This document shows positions 44,654-53,689 of a stretch of DNA of 64,000 nucleotides, piece by piece. Below the pieces are notes generated by a model that worked only from the letters and a program-made list of their open reading frames with translations, was not told where the DNA came from and ran no database searches. Position numbers and translations under genes: made by a program. Numbering within the stretch: the stretch's first letter is position 1; each line of letters begins with the position of its first letter. Source of the DNA: Rhizobium sp. RU20A (GTDB lineage Bacteria > Pseudomonadota > Alphaproteobacteria > Rhizobiales > Rhizobiaceae); the NCBI RefSeq assembly GCF_900155885.1, contig NZ_FTMB01000001.1:1550001-1614000 (forward strand), given 5' to 3'.

Positions 44654-45042
44654 ACATCGGCGAAGCGGCACGGTTGAGCGGCCTCTCGGCCAAGATGATC
44701 CGCTATTACGAGGAGATCGGCCTGATCGTGCCGGATCGCACGCCGGGCTCCCAGTATCGGGTCTACGGCACGCATGATCTGCACCGCCTCGGCTTCATCC
44801 GTCGCGCCCGCGACCTCGGCTTTTCCGTCGAGCAGATGCGCACCCTGCTGGCGCTCTGGCAGGACCGCGACCGCGCCAGCGCCGACGTAAAGGCCGTCGC
44901 GCTCGCCCATATCGCCGAGCTCGAACGCAAACAGGCTGCCATTGCCGCCATGACGAAGACCTTGAAGGACCTCGTGTCCGCCTGCCATGGTGATGCACGC
45001 CCGGATTGTCCGATCATCGAAGACTTCGCCGCCGGGCCGTAG
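44650..45042 (+). CDS. cueR: Copper-responsive MerR family regulator
   Basis: A 130-residue activator. N-terminal winged helix MNIGEAARLSGLSAKMIRYYEEIGL, dimer helix in the middle, and the metal loop CHGDARPDC (C-x7-C), the Cu(I)-binding spacing of CueR. It overlaps copA by four bases and should bind the dyad at 41987-42003, activating the copA-cueR operon when copper rises. Confidence 0.95.
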   Translation: MNIGEAARLSGLSAKMIRYYEEIGLIVPDRTPGSQYRVYGTHDLHRLGFIRRARDLGFSVEQMRTLLALWQDRDRASADVKAVALAHIAELERKQAAIAAMTKTLKDLVSACHGDARPDCPIIEDFAAGP

Positions 45043-45220
45043 ACGAAAAATCAAATCGTTTCGCATGTGCACAAAGTGAATTTTTCATCTAAAATGTAAG
45101 GTTAACAATTGGTTGATATTGCACTCACGCAAGTTTGTGACATGCTGCGCCGCATCACAAAACGCGCACGCTTCGGCAGAACCCGCCGGAAGGGAAGCGG
45201 CACACACAGGAGACGTAGAG

Positions 45221-45430
45221 ATGCAGACGCAGTACGTGATTCTCGATCCGCTCGGCCCGCTCGCCGCCGATCCCACCGCGCTGGAAGGCCAGTTGATGGA
45301 ATTCGGCATGGACCGTGAAGCCTTCTCGATCTCCCGCCGCAAGGACGGTCGTACGCGCCTGGAATTCTGGGAGCCCGATGGCAGCGAGGCTGAGCGTCTT
45401 CTCTCCCGCCTCGGCGGCCTGCCGGCCTGA
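45221..45430 (+). CDS. Small protein, 69 residues, unknown
   Basis: ATG 45221 has AGGAG twelve bases upstream (GGAGACGTAGAG). Starts MQTQYVILDPLGPLAADP; the middle is EGQLMEFGMDREAFSISRRKDGRTRLEFWEPDG, suggesting a small alpha/beta fold with no membrane span or signal. No family recognised. Just upstream is AT-rich DNA with a near-match to a CtrA site (TTAA-CAATTGG-TTGA at about 45103-45117). Confidence 0.7.
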   Translation: MQTQYVILDPLGPLAADPTALEGQLMEFGMDREAFSISRRKDGRTRLEFWEPDGSEAERLLSRLGGLPA

Positions 45431-45537
45431 GAGGCAGATGCTGCACACTTTCCGGTCGCGTCACACGTGAGGCCGCGCATCGCTTGGTCCGTTCGCGCAC
45501 CAGCGCGGCCCGATCGGAGCGCATCGGGCGAGAGCTC

Positions 45538-45975
45538 CTACCGCAGCGTGCCGCTGACCAGCGCGCTGCGGATATAGGCCCGTTCCGCTTCACTGACCAC
45601 TGTACCGGCAAGATGCGCCCGGCCCGCCGCCGTTAGCCTCAACACGCTTTCGCGCTGACGAACCTCGCGCACCGCCGCCCAGACAGAATAGGCCGTGCGC
45701 CGCTCCAGAACCACATATCCCCTGCGGATCAGCAGCCTCAGATCCGGCGTCAGGGGCGGTGAATCCTCGGCATTGACGACATAGCCATCCGGCCAGCGTG
45801 CGATGTTCCACAATAGCGCCACCAGCCGGCGGCTTTCGGGTGGCTGGGTATGGGGTGCGCGTTCACGTTTCTGCGGGCCGCGCCCTTCCCGCTTCGCCTC
45901 GCGCTCTGCGGCGACCCTCGCCTTCCACGTTTCCCGCGCCTGCTGCGCGATCGATATCCCCGCCAGACGTCCCAT
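45538..45975 (-). CDS. Hypothetical protein, 145 residues, possible winged helix
   Basis: Basic, soluble protein. The N-terminal third is helical and rich in K/R/E (QQARETWKARVAAEREAKREG), followed by a proline stretch and then a segment that resembles a winged helix: LRLLIRRGYVVLERRTAYSVW, then LRLTAAGRAHL, the ending seen in MarR/PadR-like DNA-binding folds. No family recognised. It is alone on its strand between cueR's neighbour and the chemoreceptor. Start 45975 is the first ATG; a shorter start is possible. Confidence 0.65.
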   Translation of the reverse strand: MGRLAGISIAQQARETWKARVAAEREAKREGRGPQKRERAPHTQPPESRRLVALLWNIARWPDGYVVNAEDSPPLTPDLRLLIRRGYVVLERRTAYSVWAAVREVRQRESVLRLTAAGRAHLAGTVVSEAERAYIRSALVSGTLR

Positions 45976-46190
45976 GCTTGCATCCCTTGCGTGTCATCCG
46001 GACACCTGGCCCGCAACGAGGATTGCTGCGGTATCCGGTAGCTTTAAAATCAGGGCGTTAACCCGACGTTCCAGACGCGCTGGCATCGAGAGACCCCTCT
46101 TGCCCCACAATGAGCCAGTCATTTCCGCGACGCTGTGACGTCGGGAACAGGGCCGGCACAGGGAAGAATGCAATCACAGACTGCGCGCCC

Positions 46191-46303
46191 TCAGGATTTA
46201 TATAGCTGCGGAAAATCAACCTTTAGAAGAAAATAAACCAGCTATCTATCAGTAACAATTATTTAATCAGAAATATAAAAAATAAAAGAAATGAACATTT
46301 TCG
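46191..46303. other. AT-rich patch upstream of the chemoreceptor
   Basis: By direct count, 46201-46300 has 24 G or C in 100 bases, against a background well above 60%. It directly precedes the receptor's ribosome site. The whole gap from 45976 to 46319 holds no other gene. A promoter, or a target of an AT-binding silencer such as MucR/Ros, would look like this. Confidence 0.6.
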
Positions 46304-46319
46304 CATGGCAGGAGGATCT

Positions 46320-48251
46320 ATGCTGCGGCACATTCGTCTCGTTCCCAAAATTGTTGGCATGCTTGCCTTGCTGGGTGCTTGTGGCGTCGGCGGCGCCGTG
46401 GTCAGCGGCTTCCAGCTACAAGAGATCGATGCCAATTACTCGCACATGCTGGGGTCCAATCAGGAGAGCGTTCTCTATACCGTTCGCTCGAACCGGGCGA
46501 CTCAGACCTTCCGCGCCACCGTGGCCGAGATGATCTTCACGAAGGATCAGGAACAGATCAACGATCTTCAGGCGCAGCAGGATTCTACACTTGCAGACAT
46601 CGACAAATTCTTCACGAAGGCACTGGCGGCACTGCCGGATGACGCCGGCCTGAAGCAGTTGAAGACCGAAGCCCATCGCGTCGTGCACGACGTCTGTCTG
46701 CCGATCTCCAAGCGCGGAGGCGAAGCCACAACGGAGGCCGCGATCGCCGCCGTTGCCGCGGACTACTACAGCCAGTGTCAGCCGCAACTGGTGACCCTGA
46801 CGAAGCTCTACGCAACGGAAACCAACCGGCTGGTCGAAGGTGCCAAGGCGCAGTCTGCCATTCTCACGGCCTCGGCCCGCTCGGCAACGATCTGGCTCGT
46901 GTCCTTCATGACCCTCGTCTCTGCCGCCTTTGTCACTCTGGCTGCTCTTCTGGTCAAGAAGGGCGTTACCGGTCCGATCGCCAACCTCAGGGAAACCATG
47001 AGCCGTCTGGCGGGCGGTGACCTGAGCGCGCCCGTCACGGATGCCGACCGTCGCGATGAAATCGGCGACATGGCCAAGACCGTGCAGATCTTCAAGGACA
47101 ACGCCCTGCGCGCCGAAGAGCTGGAGGCGCAGGCCCGCCGCGAGCGCGACATGAGCGAAAGCGAACGTGCCCGCAACCGCGAACTGGAGCGCGACCGCGC
47201 CGAGAAGATGGCGACCGCCACCGGTGGCATCGACGAGGCGCTGAAGCATCTCGCCCGCGGCGACCTCACCTATCGCCTCGAACGCCCCTTCTCGGAGGAA
47301 TTCGAGGGACTGCGCCAGAACTTCAACGCCGCCATCGCCCAGCTTACGGAAACGCTGCGCGCCGTCAGCACCGCCGCCGCCACCATCGACAGCGGCACGC
47401 AGGAGCTTTCCGTCTCCGCCAACGACCTGTCCAAGCGTACCGAACAGCAGGCCGCTGCCCTTGAGGAAACCGCCGCCGCGCTGGACGAGATCACCTCCAA
47501 CGTCGCCTCCTCCACCAAGCGCACTGAGGAGGCCCGTCACAAGGCCGAGCAGGCCAACGAATCGGCCCGCCGCTCCGGCGCGATCATGACGGATGCCGTC
47601 AACGCCATGCAGCGCATCGAGAAGTCCTCCTCCGAGATCGGCAACATCATTTCGGTCATCGATGAGATCGCCTTCCAGACCAACCTGCTCGCCCTCAATG
47701 CCGGTGTCGAGGCCGCCCGCGCCGGCGAGGCCGGCAAGGGCTTTGCCGTGGTCGCCCAGGAAGTGCGCGAACTCGCCCAGCGCTCGGCCAAGGCTGCCAA
47801 GGAGATCAAGGACCTCATCAAGACCTCCGCCGACGAAGTGGCAACAGGCGTGCGCCTCGTCACCGAGACCGGCTCGGCCCTGCAGGTCATCGAAAGCCAC
47901 GTCGTCGATATCAACGAGCAGCTGAACGCCATCGCCACGGCCGCCAAGGAACAGTCGGTCGGCCTCCTGCAGGTCAACACCGCCGTCAACCAGATGGACC
48001 AGTCGACCCAGCAGAACGCCGCCATGGTCGAGCAATCCACTGCCGCGAGCAGCGCGCTCGCGAACGAGGCGGATCGCCTGCGCAACCTTATCGGCCAGTT
48101 CCGCACCGACACCGGCGCAAGCGCCGGCCGCCCTGCGGCGACGGCGCCCACCTCCGCCGCGCGCCAGATGGTCACCCGCGTCGCGGAGGCCTTCACCCCG
48201 AAGAAACGTGCTGCCGGCGGCGGCAGCGCCGGCGGCTGGGACGAATTCTGA
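46320..48251 (+). CDS. Methyl-accepting chemotaxis protein
   Basis: A 643-residue membrane receptor. Start ATG 46320 follows AGGAGG four bases upstream; an ATG five codons earlier lies in that site. First helix about residues 8-30 (VPKIVGMLALLGACGVGGAVV), a periplasmic all-helical sensor of about 150 residues, second helix near 185-205 (SATIWLVSFMTLVSAAFVTLAALL), HAMP domain with VTGPIANLRETMSRLAGGDLSA and a second HAMP-like segment, then the signalling hairpin whose tip is IISVIDEIAFQTNLLALNAGVEAARAGEAGKGFAVVAQEVR. The C-terminus has no CheR tether. Ligand unknown. Confidence 0.95.
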   Translation: MLRHIRLVPKIVGMLALLGACGVGGAVVSGFQLQEIDANYSHMLGSNQESVLYTVRSNRATQTFRATVAEMIFTKDQEQINDLQAQQDSTLADIDKFFTKALAALPDDAGLKQLKTEAHRVVHDVCLPISKRGGEATTEAAIAAVAADYYSQCQPQLVTLTKLYATETNRLVEGAKAQSAILTASARSATIWLVSFMTLVSAAFVTLAALLVKKGVTGPIANLRETMSRLAGGDLSAPVTDADRRDEIGDMAKTVQIFKDNALRAEELEAQARRERDMSESERARNRELERDRAEKMATATGGIDEALKHLARGDLTYRLERPFSEEFEGLRQNFNAAIAQLTETLRAVSTAAATIDSGTQELSVSANDLSKRTEQQAAALEETAAALDEITSNVASSTKRTEEARHKAEQANESARRSGAIMTDAVNAMQRIEKSSSEIGNIISVIDEIAFQTNLLALNAGVEAARAGEAGKGFAVVAQEVRELAQRSAKAAKEIKDLIKTSADEVATGVRLVTETGSALQVIESHVVDINEQLNAIATAAKEQSVGLLQVNTAVNQMDQSTQQNAAMVEQSTAASSALANEADRLRNLIGQFRTDTGASAGRPAATAPTSAARQMVTRVAEAFTPKKRAAGGGSAGGWDEF

Positions 48252-48278
48252 TCTCGCCCACCGACTTTACTTCACGCA

Positions 48279-48318
48279 AAAGCGCGTCATCCGCAAAGGA
48301 TGGCGCGCTTTGCTTTTG
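48279..48318 (+). terminator. Rho-independent terminator of the chemoreceptor gene
   Basis: AAAGCGCGTCATCC and GGATGGCGCGCTTT, 14-bp arms with one G-T pair and a GCAAA loop, followed by GCTTTT. Confidence 0.8.
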
Positions 48319-48476
48319 GAAAGTCGAAACAGCGCGCTCCCCTCTACGCAAGACGACATGAACGGGATGTAACGAAACGGACATGTCGGCGTAGGCTTGA
48401 GAGGCGCAATCTCCTCTCCTTGGCCCGTACGGCACGTGATCTTCCCCCGCCGACCGGCCTTTCAAGGAGCAGGACG

Positions 48477-48779
48477 ATGTGGATCAACAGGAACAGCTTT
48501 GTCACCGCTGGTCTGGTTGTTTTGACAATTGCGGGTACCACAATTGCCGCGACCGGCCAGGCAGAAGCACGCAACAATTTCGGCCGCGGACTGGCCGCCG
48601 GCATCGCCGGCACGATCCTCGGCGGCGCCCTCATCGCCGGCGCCTCGCAACCGGCCTACGCGGCACCCCGCCCCGTCTACGGGCCACCGGTGGTGTACGA
48701 GCCCGCCTATCCCGTCTGCCACGTCGTCTGGCGGCAGGACGGCTACGGCGACATGTACCGCGCCCGCGTCTGCAATTGA
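48477..48779 (+). CDS. Small exported glycine-rich protein, 100 residues
   Basis: Start ATG 48477 has AAGGAG eleven bases upstream. A Sec signal (FVTAGLVVLTIAGTTIAATGQAEA) is followed by a Gly-zipper-like NFGRGLAAGIAGTILGGALIAGA, a P/Y-rich stretch (PRPVYGPPVVYEPAYPVC) and a C-terminal domain ending VVWRQDGYGDMYRARVCN with two cysteines that could pair. Rhizobial genomes hold many such small envelope proteins; function unknown. Confidence 0.85.
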   Translation: MWINRNSFVTAGLVVLTIAGTTIAATGQAEARNNFGRGLAAGIAGTILGGALIAGASQPAYAAPRPVYGPPVVYEPAYPVCHVVWRQDGYGDMYRARVCN

Positions 48780-48853
48780 CGGGCGCCCGGCCGCACGGGA
48801 GAGGGTCTGGTTGCCCCGGTCCACGCTGGGGCTCTTGCTTGGAAGAAATCGGG

Positions 48854-48938
48854 TGGTGCCCCATGCCGGGATCGAACCAGCACTCCTTTCGGAACTCGAT
48901 TTTGAGTCGAGCGCGTCTACCAGTTCCGCCAATGGGGC
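48854..48938 (-). tRNA. tRNA-Leu (CAA)
   Basis: Cloverleaf of 85 bases including an encoded CCA. Acceptor GCCCCAT / ATGGGGC with discriminator A; D arm GCGGAACTGGTAGACGC; anticodon stem CTCGA / TCGAG with loop CTCAAAA, giving CAA; variable arm of leucine type; T arm GGTTCGATCCC. No integrated element sits at its 3' end. Confidence 0.96.
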
Positions 48939-49167
48939 ACGGAGGTAGCCGGGCTCGTTTACACGGGCGGCCAAAGGGCGGTCAACGGGATTTTTGGCCT
49001 GCGGGGTGCGATCAGCGTTGTCGCATTGCAGCAACGACCTTCGCATCCGCGTTAACGCCGTCGCGAAATTCCGGGGCCGCGGCCTTTTCGTCCGGGGCGT
49101 GGATGCAGTAGAACCAGCACATCTGCACCGCCTCTACCGGTGGTGCGCCCTTCCGGAAGCCTTTGCC

Positions 49168-49755
49168 ATGCTGCGCCGCCTCTATGACTGGACCCTCTCG
49201 CTCGCCGCCAAGAAATCGGCGGAAGTCTGGCTGGCGGTCATCGCTTTCGTCGAAAGCTCGATCTTTCTCGTTCCGGCCGACGTGCTTTTTCTGCCGATGG
49301 CGCTGGCGCGACCGGGGCGCATCTGGCGCTATGCCCTCATCGCCACGGTCAGCTCCGTGCTGGGCGGCATTGCCGGCTGGTATCTCGGCCACTACGCCTA
49401 TGAGGCCGTCGCCAAGCCGGTCCTTGCCTTCTACGGCAAGCTCGATGCCTTCGAGCAGCTGAAGAACTCGGTCGACTACGAAACGATCGTGCTTTTGCTG
49501 ATCACCTCGGGCCTTGCGCATCTGCCGCCGATCAAGGTGGTCACGATCCTCTCCGGCGCGGTCAACATCAATCTCTGGCTCTTCGTTGCCACGGCCATCG
49601 TGGCGCGCGGCGCGCGCTTCTATCTTCTCGCCTGGCTGCTGCGCCGCTATGGGGAGAACATCCGCCACTTCATCGAAAAGCGGCTGGGCCTGATCGCCGG
49701 CCTCGTTTCCGCCGCACTCATCCTCCTCTTCGTCGGTTACCGCCTCGTCCAGTGA
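49168..49755 (+). CDS. YqaA/DedA-like inner-membrane protein
   Basis: A 195-residue membrane protein with about four or five helices. Start MLRRLYDWTLSLAAKKSAEVWLA at 49168. Motifs VIAFVESSIFLVPADVLFLPMALARP and VSSVLGGIAGWYLGHYAYE belong to the VTT/SNARE-associated DedA-related family (YqaA branch), thought to act in lipid or envelope homeostasis. Transcribed towards dsbB, 58 bases ahead. Confidence 0.88.
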   Translation: MLRRLYDWTLSLAAKKSAEVWLAVIAFVESSIFLVPADVLFLPMALARPGRIWRYALIATVSSVLGGIAGWYLGHYAYEAVAKPVLAFYGKLDAFEQLKNSVDYETIVLLLITSGLAHLPPIKVVTILSGAVNINLWLFVATAIVARGARFYLLAWLLRRYGENIRHFIEKRLGLIAGLVSAALILLFVGYRLVQ

Positions 49756-49812
49756 CGGACGCGGCATGCTGAACGAGACCTACCGACGAGACGTGATCGA
49801 AAGCTCCTCACC

Positions 49813-50319
49813 ATGATCGCCACCCGCCCCAGCGCCCCGGCCCTACTGCCCACCCTTCTCCTGACCCTCGGCATGGCCGTCACCGTCGGCACGGCATTGG
49901 GCTTCGAGCATCTCGGCGGATACATACCCTGTGCGCTCTGCCTCCTGCAGCGCGAGCCCTATTATTATGGCATCGGGGTTGGCATCGCGGCGCTGGCCGC
50001 CATCGGCTTCGGGGCGCCGCGCTGGATCGTGCGCCTGCTTCTCGCCGTGCTCGTCATCATGATGCTGGTCGGGGCCGGCATGGGCGTCTATCACGCGGGC
50101 GTCGAATGGGGCTTCTGGGAGGGACCCTCGAGCTGCGCCACGGGCGCCCAGGGTGTCTCCAGCAACGTCAACGATCTCCTTGGCGACCTCGACAGCAAGC
50201 ACGGGCCTTCCTGCACGCAGGCGGCCTTGCGCGTGCTCGGCCTCTCCTTCGCCGGCTGGAACGTGATTGCAAGCGTCATCCTCGCCGCAATCGGTGGATA
50301 TGCGCTGCGCAAGGCGTAA
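49813..50319 (+). CDS. dsbB: Disulfide bond formation protein DsbB
   Basis: A 168-residue four-helix membrane protein. The first active pair is CALC (C40, C43) in GYIPCALCLLQREPYY, the second pair C108 and C134 in the second periplasmic loop (GPSSCATG, HGPSC). Reoxidises DsbA with ubiquinone. Size and motifs are fully typical. Confidence 0.93.
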   Translation: MIATRPSAPALLPTLLLTLGMAVTVGTALGFEHLGGYIPCALCLLQREPYYYGIGVGIAALAAIGFGAPRWIVRLLLAVLVIMMLVGAGMGVYHAGVEWGFWEGPSSCATGAQGVSSNVNDLLGDLDSKHGPSCTQAALRVLGLSFAGWNVIASVILAAIGGYALRKA

Positions 50320-50343
50320 GCGCCCGGACGCTGCCGGCAAGCC

Positions 50344-50901
50344 TTACGGCTGCAGTTCCACATCCCAATAGAGATAGTCCATCCAGCTTTCGTGCAGATG
50401 GTTCGGCGGGAAGAGCCGGCCATTGTTGTGGAGGTCCTGCACCGTCGGCGGATAAGGCTTCTGGTTGGGGAACATGCCGGCCTGCTTCGGCAACTTGCCG
50501 CCCTTGCGCAGATTGCACGGCGAGCAGGCGGCAACGACATTCTCCCACGTCGTTTCGCCGCCGCAGCAGCGGGGGATGACGTGATCGAAGGTCAGGTCCT
50601 CCGTCGCGCCGCAATACTGGCACTCGAACTTGTCGCGCAGGAAGACGTTGAAGCGGGTGAAGGCCGGGTGGCGAGAGGGTTGCACGTAGCTCTTGAGGCA
50701 CACGACACTCGGCAGGCGCATGGAAAAGCTTGGCGACGACACGGCCTGATCGTATTCGGCCAGGATTGTCACACGGTCAAGGAAGACCGCCTTGATCGCG
50801 TCCTGCCAGGACCACAGCGACAAGGGGTAATAACTCAGCGGCCGGAAGTCAGCGTTCAGAACGAGCGCCGGCAAGGCCTGCGGTGAGACTGCAATCGTCA
50901 A
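50344..50901 (-). CDS. HNH endonuclease domain protein
   Basis: A 185-residue protein with an HNH motif near residues 95-145: CQYCGATEDLTFDHVIPRCCGGETTWENVVAACSPCNLRK, with paired CxxC zinc ligands and the DH catalytic dyad. The N-terminal half (LVLNADFRPLSYYPLSLWSWQDAIKAVFLDRV) matches the common chromosomal HNH family in alphaproteobacteria. No restriction or intein partner nearby. Convergent with dsbB. Confidence 0.92.
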   Translation of the reverse strand: MTIAVSPQALPALVLNADFRPLSYYPLSLWSWQDAIKAVFLDRVTILAEYDQAVSSPSFSMRLPSVVCLKSYVQPSRHPAFTRFNVFLRDKFECQYCGATEDLTFDHVIPRCCGGETTWENVVAACSPCNLRKGGKLPKQAGMFPNQKPYPPTVQDLHNNGRLFPPNHLHESWMDYLYWDVELQP

Positions 50902-50988
50902 GCAACTTCTCCTGATCGATTCGGCATCTGCCCTTCTATATTAGGCGCGTCACGACAGGATTGTGAAGCGGAAACAAAAAGGGGTGCC

Positions 50989-51675
50989 TCACGCCTGTCC
51001 GCCGGCCGCCGCCCCCTCGCCTGCCGCGATGCCGCCGTGGCGCGCATAATAGGCCCAGAACAGCCGGGCCGCCACACTGCGAAACGGCGCCCAGAGCGCA
51101 GACTGCGCGCGGGTCGCGGCAATATCCGGGCGGGGGTCAAGACAGAAGGCGCGGCCAAGCGCCGCACGCAGCGCCACATCGCCAGCCGGGAAAATGTCGG
51201 GGTGGCCGACATGGACGAGGAGATAGACCTCCGCCGTCCAGGCACCTATCCCCGGCAGCGCCGTCAGAGTCGCGATGGCCGATTCGCCCGGAAGATGCCC
51301 GACAGCCTGAAGATCGAGCGCGCCGGAAAGGCAGGCCGCCGCCGCGCCCCTCAGCGCCCGCGCCTTCGCGTGCGAAAGGCCGGCGGCCCGGCAGGCAACG
51401 TCGTCCAGGCCGGCCATGACCTCCGGCGTAAGGTCTTGGGCCGGCGGGGCGAGACGCGCCCAGATGGCCGCCGCACTCGCCTTCGACACCATCTGCCCGA
51501 CGATCACCTCCGCCAGCCCCGCAAAGCCCGGCGGCCCGCGCCGCAGCGGCACCGGCCCTGTCGCGGCGATGATCGGCACGAGGCGTGGATCGAGGCCGCC
51601 AAGCGCCGTCAGCCCCGCGGCGATGTCGCCCTCGGTCTCGATCGGCCGCAAGCCGCTCCAGTCGTGCTCTGCCAT
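50989..51675 (-). CDS. DNA-3-methyladenine glycosylase II (AlkA-like)
   Basis: A 228-residue HhH-GPD glycosylase. The helix-hairpin-helix TALPGIGAWTAEVYLLVHVG and catalytic aspartate in FPAGDVALRAALGR are clear. Removes alkylated bases. No N-terminal Ada domain, unlike some homologues. Starts 73 bases from the divergent gluQRS gene. Confidence 0.9.
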   Translation of the reverse strand: MAEHDWSGLRPIETEGDIAAGLTALGGLDPRLVPIIAATGPVPLRRGPPGFAGLAEVIVGQMVSKASAAAIWARLAPPAQDLTPEVMAGLDDVACRAAGLSHAKARALRGAAAACLSGALDLQAVGHLPGESAIATLTALPGIGAWTAEVYLLVHVGHPDIFPAGDVALRAALGRAFCLDPRPDIAATRAQSALWAPFRSVAARLFWAYYARHGGIAAGEGAAAGGQA

Positions 51676-51747
51676 GCGTTCTTCCCCACCGTCCAGGGCG
51701 CGATGGCGCCCGGCCCGAATTCATGGCAGAAGGCCAACAGGATCGCC

Positions 51748-52638
51748 ATGACACAGCAACCCGTTTTCCGTTTCGCGCCGAGCCCGAATGGCCGGCTGCA
51801 CCTCGGCCACGCCCTCTCCGCCCTCCTCAATGACGAGATGGCGCGAAGGGTCGGCGGCGCCTTTCTGCTGCGCATCGAGGATATCGACCAGACCCGCGCC
51901 CGGCCGGAATTCGAGGCTGGGATCATCGAGGATCTCGACTGGCTTGGCCTCACCTTTCCCGAACGACCGCGCCGCCAGTCCGAGCATCTGCCGGCCTACC
52001 GCAACGCGCTCGACCGCCTCGCGGCGATGGGCCTCGTCTACCCCTCCACCCTCAGCCGCGCCGAAATACGCGCCGCCGTCGCCGCAGCGGAGACGAAGAC
52101 CGGCCAGCCCTGGCCGCGCGACCCGGACGGCGCACCGCTCTACCCCGGCACCGAGCGGGACTTTTCCACTGCTGCCCGCGCCGAGATCGTGCAGGCAGAC
52201 AAGCCCTTCTCCTGGCGGCTCGACATGGCGCGCGCTATCGCCGCCACCGCCCGTCCGCTGACCTGGCTGGAGACGGGCGCCGGTCATGCAGGGGAAACCG
52301 GCGTGGTCACGGCCGATCCCGCCGCCTGGGGCGATGTCATCCTCTCCCGCTCGGATGCGCCGTCGAGCTACCATCTGTCGGTGACCGTCGACGACGCCGA
52401 GCAGGGCGTCACGCATGTGGTGCGTGGCCGCGACCTCTTTCACGCAACAAGCGTGCATCGCCTCATCCAGACGCTGCTCGGCCTGCCGGTGCCCGTCTAC
52501 CACCACCACCGCCTTATCCTCGGTCCCGACGGCCGGAAGCTCTCCAAGAGCAACGGCGATACGGCGATTGCAGCCTATCGGGAAGCCGGCATGGAAGCGC
52601 AGGCGTTACGTGCGCTGGTTCTGGGCGATCAGGGCTGA
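51748..52638 (+). CDS. gluQ: Glutamyl-Q tRNA(Asp) synthetase
   Basis: A 296-residue truncated GluRS-like enzyme lacking an anticodon-binding domain. FRFAPSPNGRLHLGHALSALLN holds the HIGH-type site and GRKLSKSNGD the KMSKS site. It charges glutamate onto queuosine of tRNA-Asp. Start MTQQPVFRF at 51748, inside a longer open frame. Its last 33 bases overlap the end of the convergent brkB-like gene. Confidence 0.94.
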   Translation: MTQQPVFRFAPSPNGRLHLGHALSALLNDEMARRVGGAFLLRIEDIDQTRARPEFEAGIIEDLDWLGLTFPERPRRQSEHLPAYRNALDRLAAMGLVYPSTLSRAEIRAAVAAAETKTGQPWPRDPDGAPLYPGTERDFSTAARAEIVQADKPFSWRLDMARAIAATARPLTWLETGAGHAGETGVVTADPAAWGDVILSRSDAPSSYHLSVTVDDAEQGVTHVVRGRDLFHATSVHRLIQTLLGLPVPVYHHHRLILGPDGRKLSKSNGDTAIAAYREAGMEAQALRALVLGDQG

Positions 52639-53550
52639 CGCCTCCGCATCGCTGACGGCGCTTTCATCCACATGCCCCGCCTCCCGGCGATTGCGCCAGT
52701 GCTGGATCACCATGCGCTTGACCTTGTACTTCATGATCGCCGCATTGATCTCCGCACCGATGATGAACATGGCACCGATCATGTAGAGGAAGACCAGCGC
52801 GATCATGATCGAGGCCAGCCCCGCATAGGTGGAGGCGTAGGTCGCGAAACTCGAGAGATAGACGGCAAAGCCATAGGCACCGACCGTCCAGAAGATCATC
52901 GTCAGCAGGATGCCCGGCAGGACGTCGGCGATCTTGCGCCGTCCGGCGGGCAGGTAGAGATGGCAGATGGCGAGCGCCATCAGCAGGATCACCAGCACGC
53001 CGAGAAAACCCCAGTCGTCGATGATCGCCAGCACGCCGCTGAGGAAGGGAAGCCACTCGCCGGCAAAGCGCAGGGCGAGCGGAACGGCGACGAGGAGGAT
53101 GCTGATCAGGGCGAGCGCCACGACGCCGGCGAGCACGAAACCGATGCTGACGACGCGGGTGCGATACCAGGGCCGTTCCTCCGTCACGCGATAGGCGCGG
53201 TTGAGCGAGACGCGCAGCGCCTCGACGCCGTTGGACGCAAAATAGGCGGCGGCCAGCACCGAGATCGTCAAGAGCCCGCCGCGCGGCGTCGTCAGCACCG
53301 CCACCACCTCGCGGGAGATGGGCGCCGCGATCGATTCCGGCCAGGTGTCGAAAATCACGTGAACGGCGGTTTGCGCGAACTGGTCGGCGCCGAGGAAAGA
53401 GCCGAGCGCGGTGCCGAAGATGAGAAACGGAAAGAGCGCGAGAAGGCTTGAGAGCGCCACATGGCTCGCCATGGCCCAGCCGTCGTCCTCGGAAAAGTGC
53501 CAGACGGCGTCGAAGACCACCTTCCATGCCACGCCGAGCGCGTTGCGCAT
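52606..53550 (-). CDS. YihY/BrkB family inner-membrane protein
   Basis: About 314 residues from MRNALGVAWKVVFDAVWHF (start at 53550; the open frame continues upstream without support). Six to seven helices; SHVALSSLLALFPFLIFGTAL and LTISVLAAAYFASNGVEALRVSLNRAY are typical of the YihY/BrkB family. C-terminus is charged and extends into the convergent gluQ gene by 33 bases. Function of the family is unsettled. Confidence 0.9.
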   Translation of the reverse strand: MRNALGVAWKVVFDAVWHFSEDDGWAMASHVALSSLLALFPFLIFGTALGSFLGADQFAQTAVHVIFDTWPESIAAPISREVVAVLTTPRGGLLTISVLAAAYFASNGVEALRVSLNRAYRVTEERPWYRTRVVSIGFVLAGVVALALISILLVAVPLALRFAGEWLPFLSGVLAIIDDWGFLGVLVILLMALAICHLYLPAGRRKIADVLPGILLTMIFWTVGAYGFAVYLSSFATYASTYAGLASIMIALVFLYMIGAMFIIGAEINAAIMKYKVKRMVIQHWRNRREAGHVDESAVSDAEASALIAQNQRT

Positions 53551-53689
53551 CCTCTTTCGCCCCGTCTTAGCTCCGCCCACGATGCTGCGGAGCAATTGTA
53601 ACCTTGGCTGGAATATGGGAAACGGGACCGGAAATTCCACCGGCACCGCCGAGATTCCCTCCTCACGACGCTGTCAGAAAGGCACGGCC

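Noticed and set aside
46416-48035. 539-residue open frame opposite the chemoreceptor
   Set aside because: Glycine-rich antisense shadow without start signals or domains.
48854-48938. tRNA-Leu as an integration site for a mobile element
   Set aside because: No integrase or direct repeat of the tRNA 3' end was seen in the flanking sequence.
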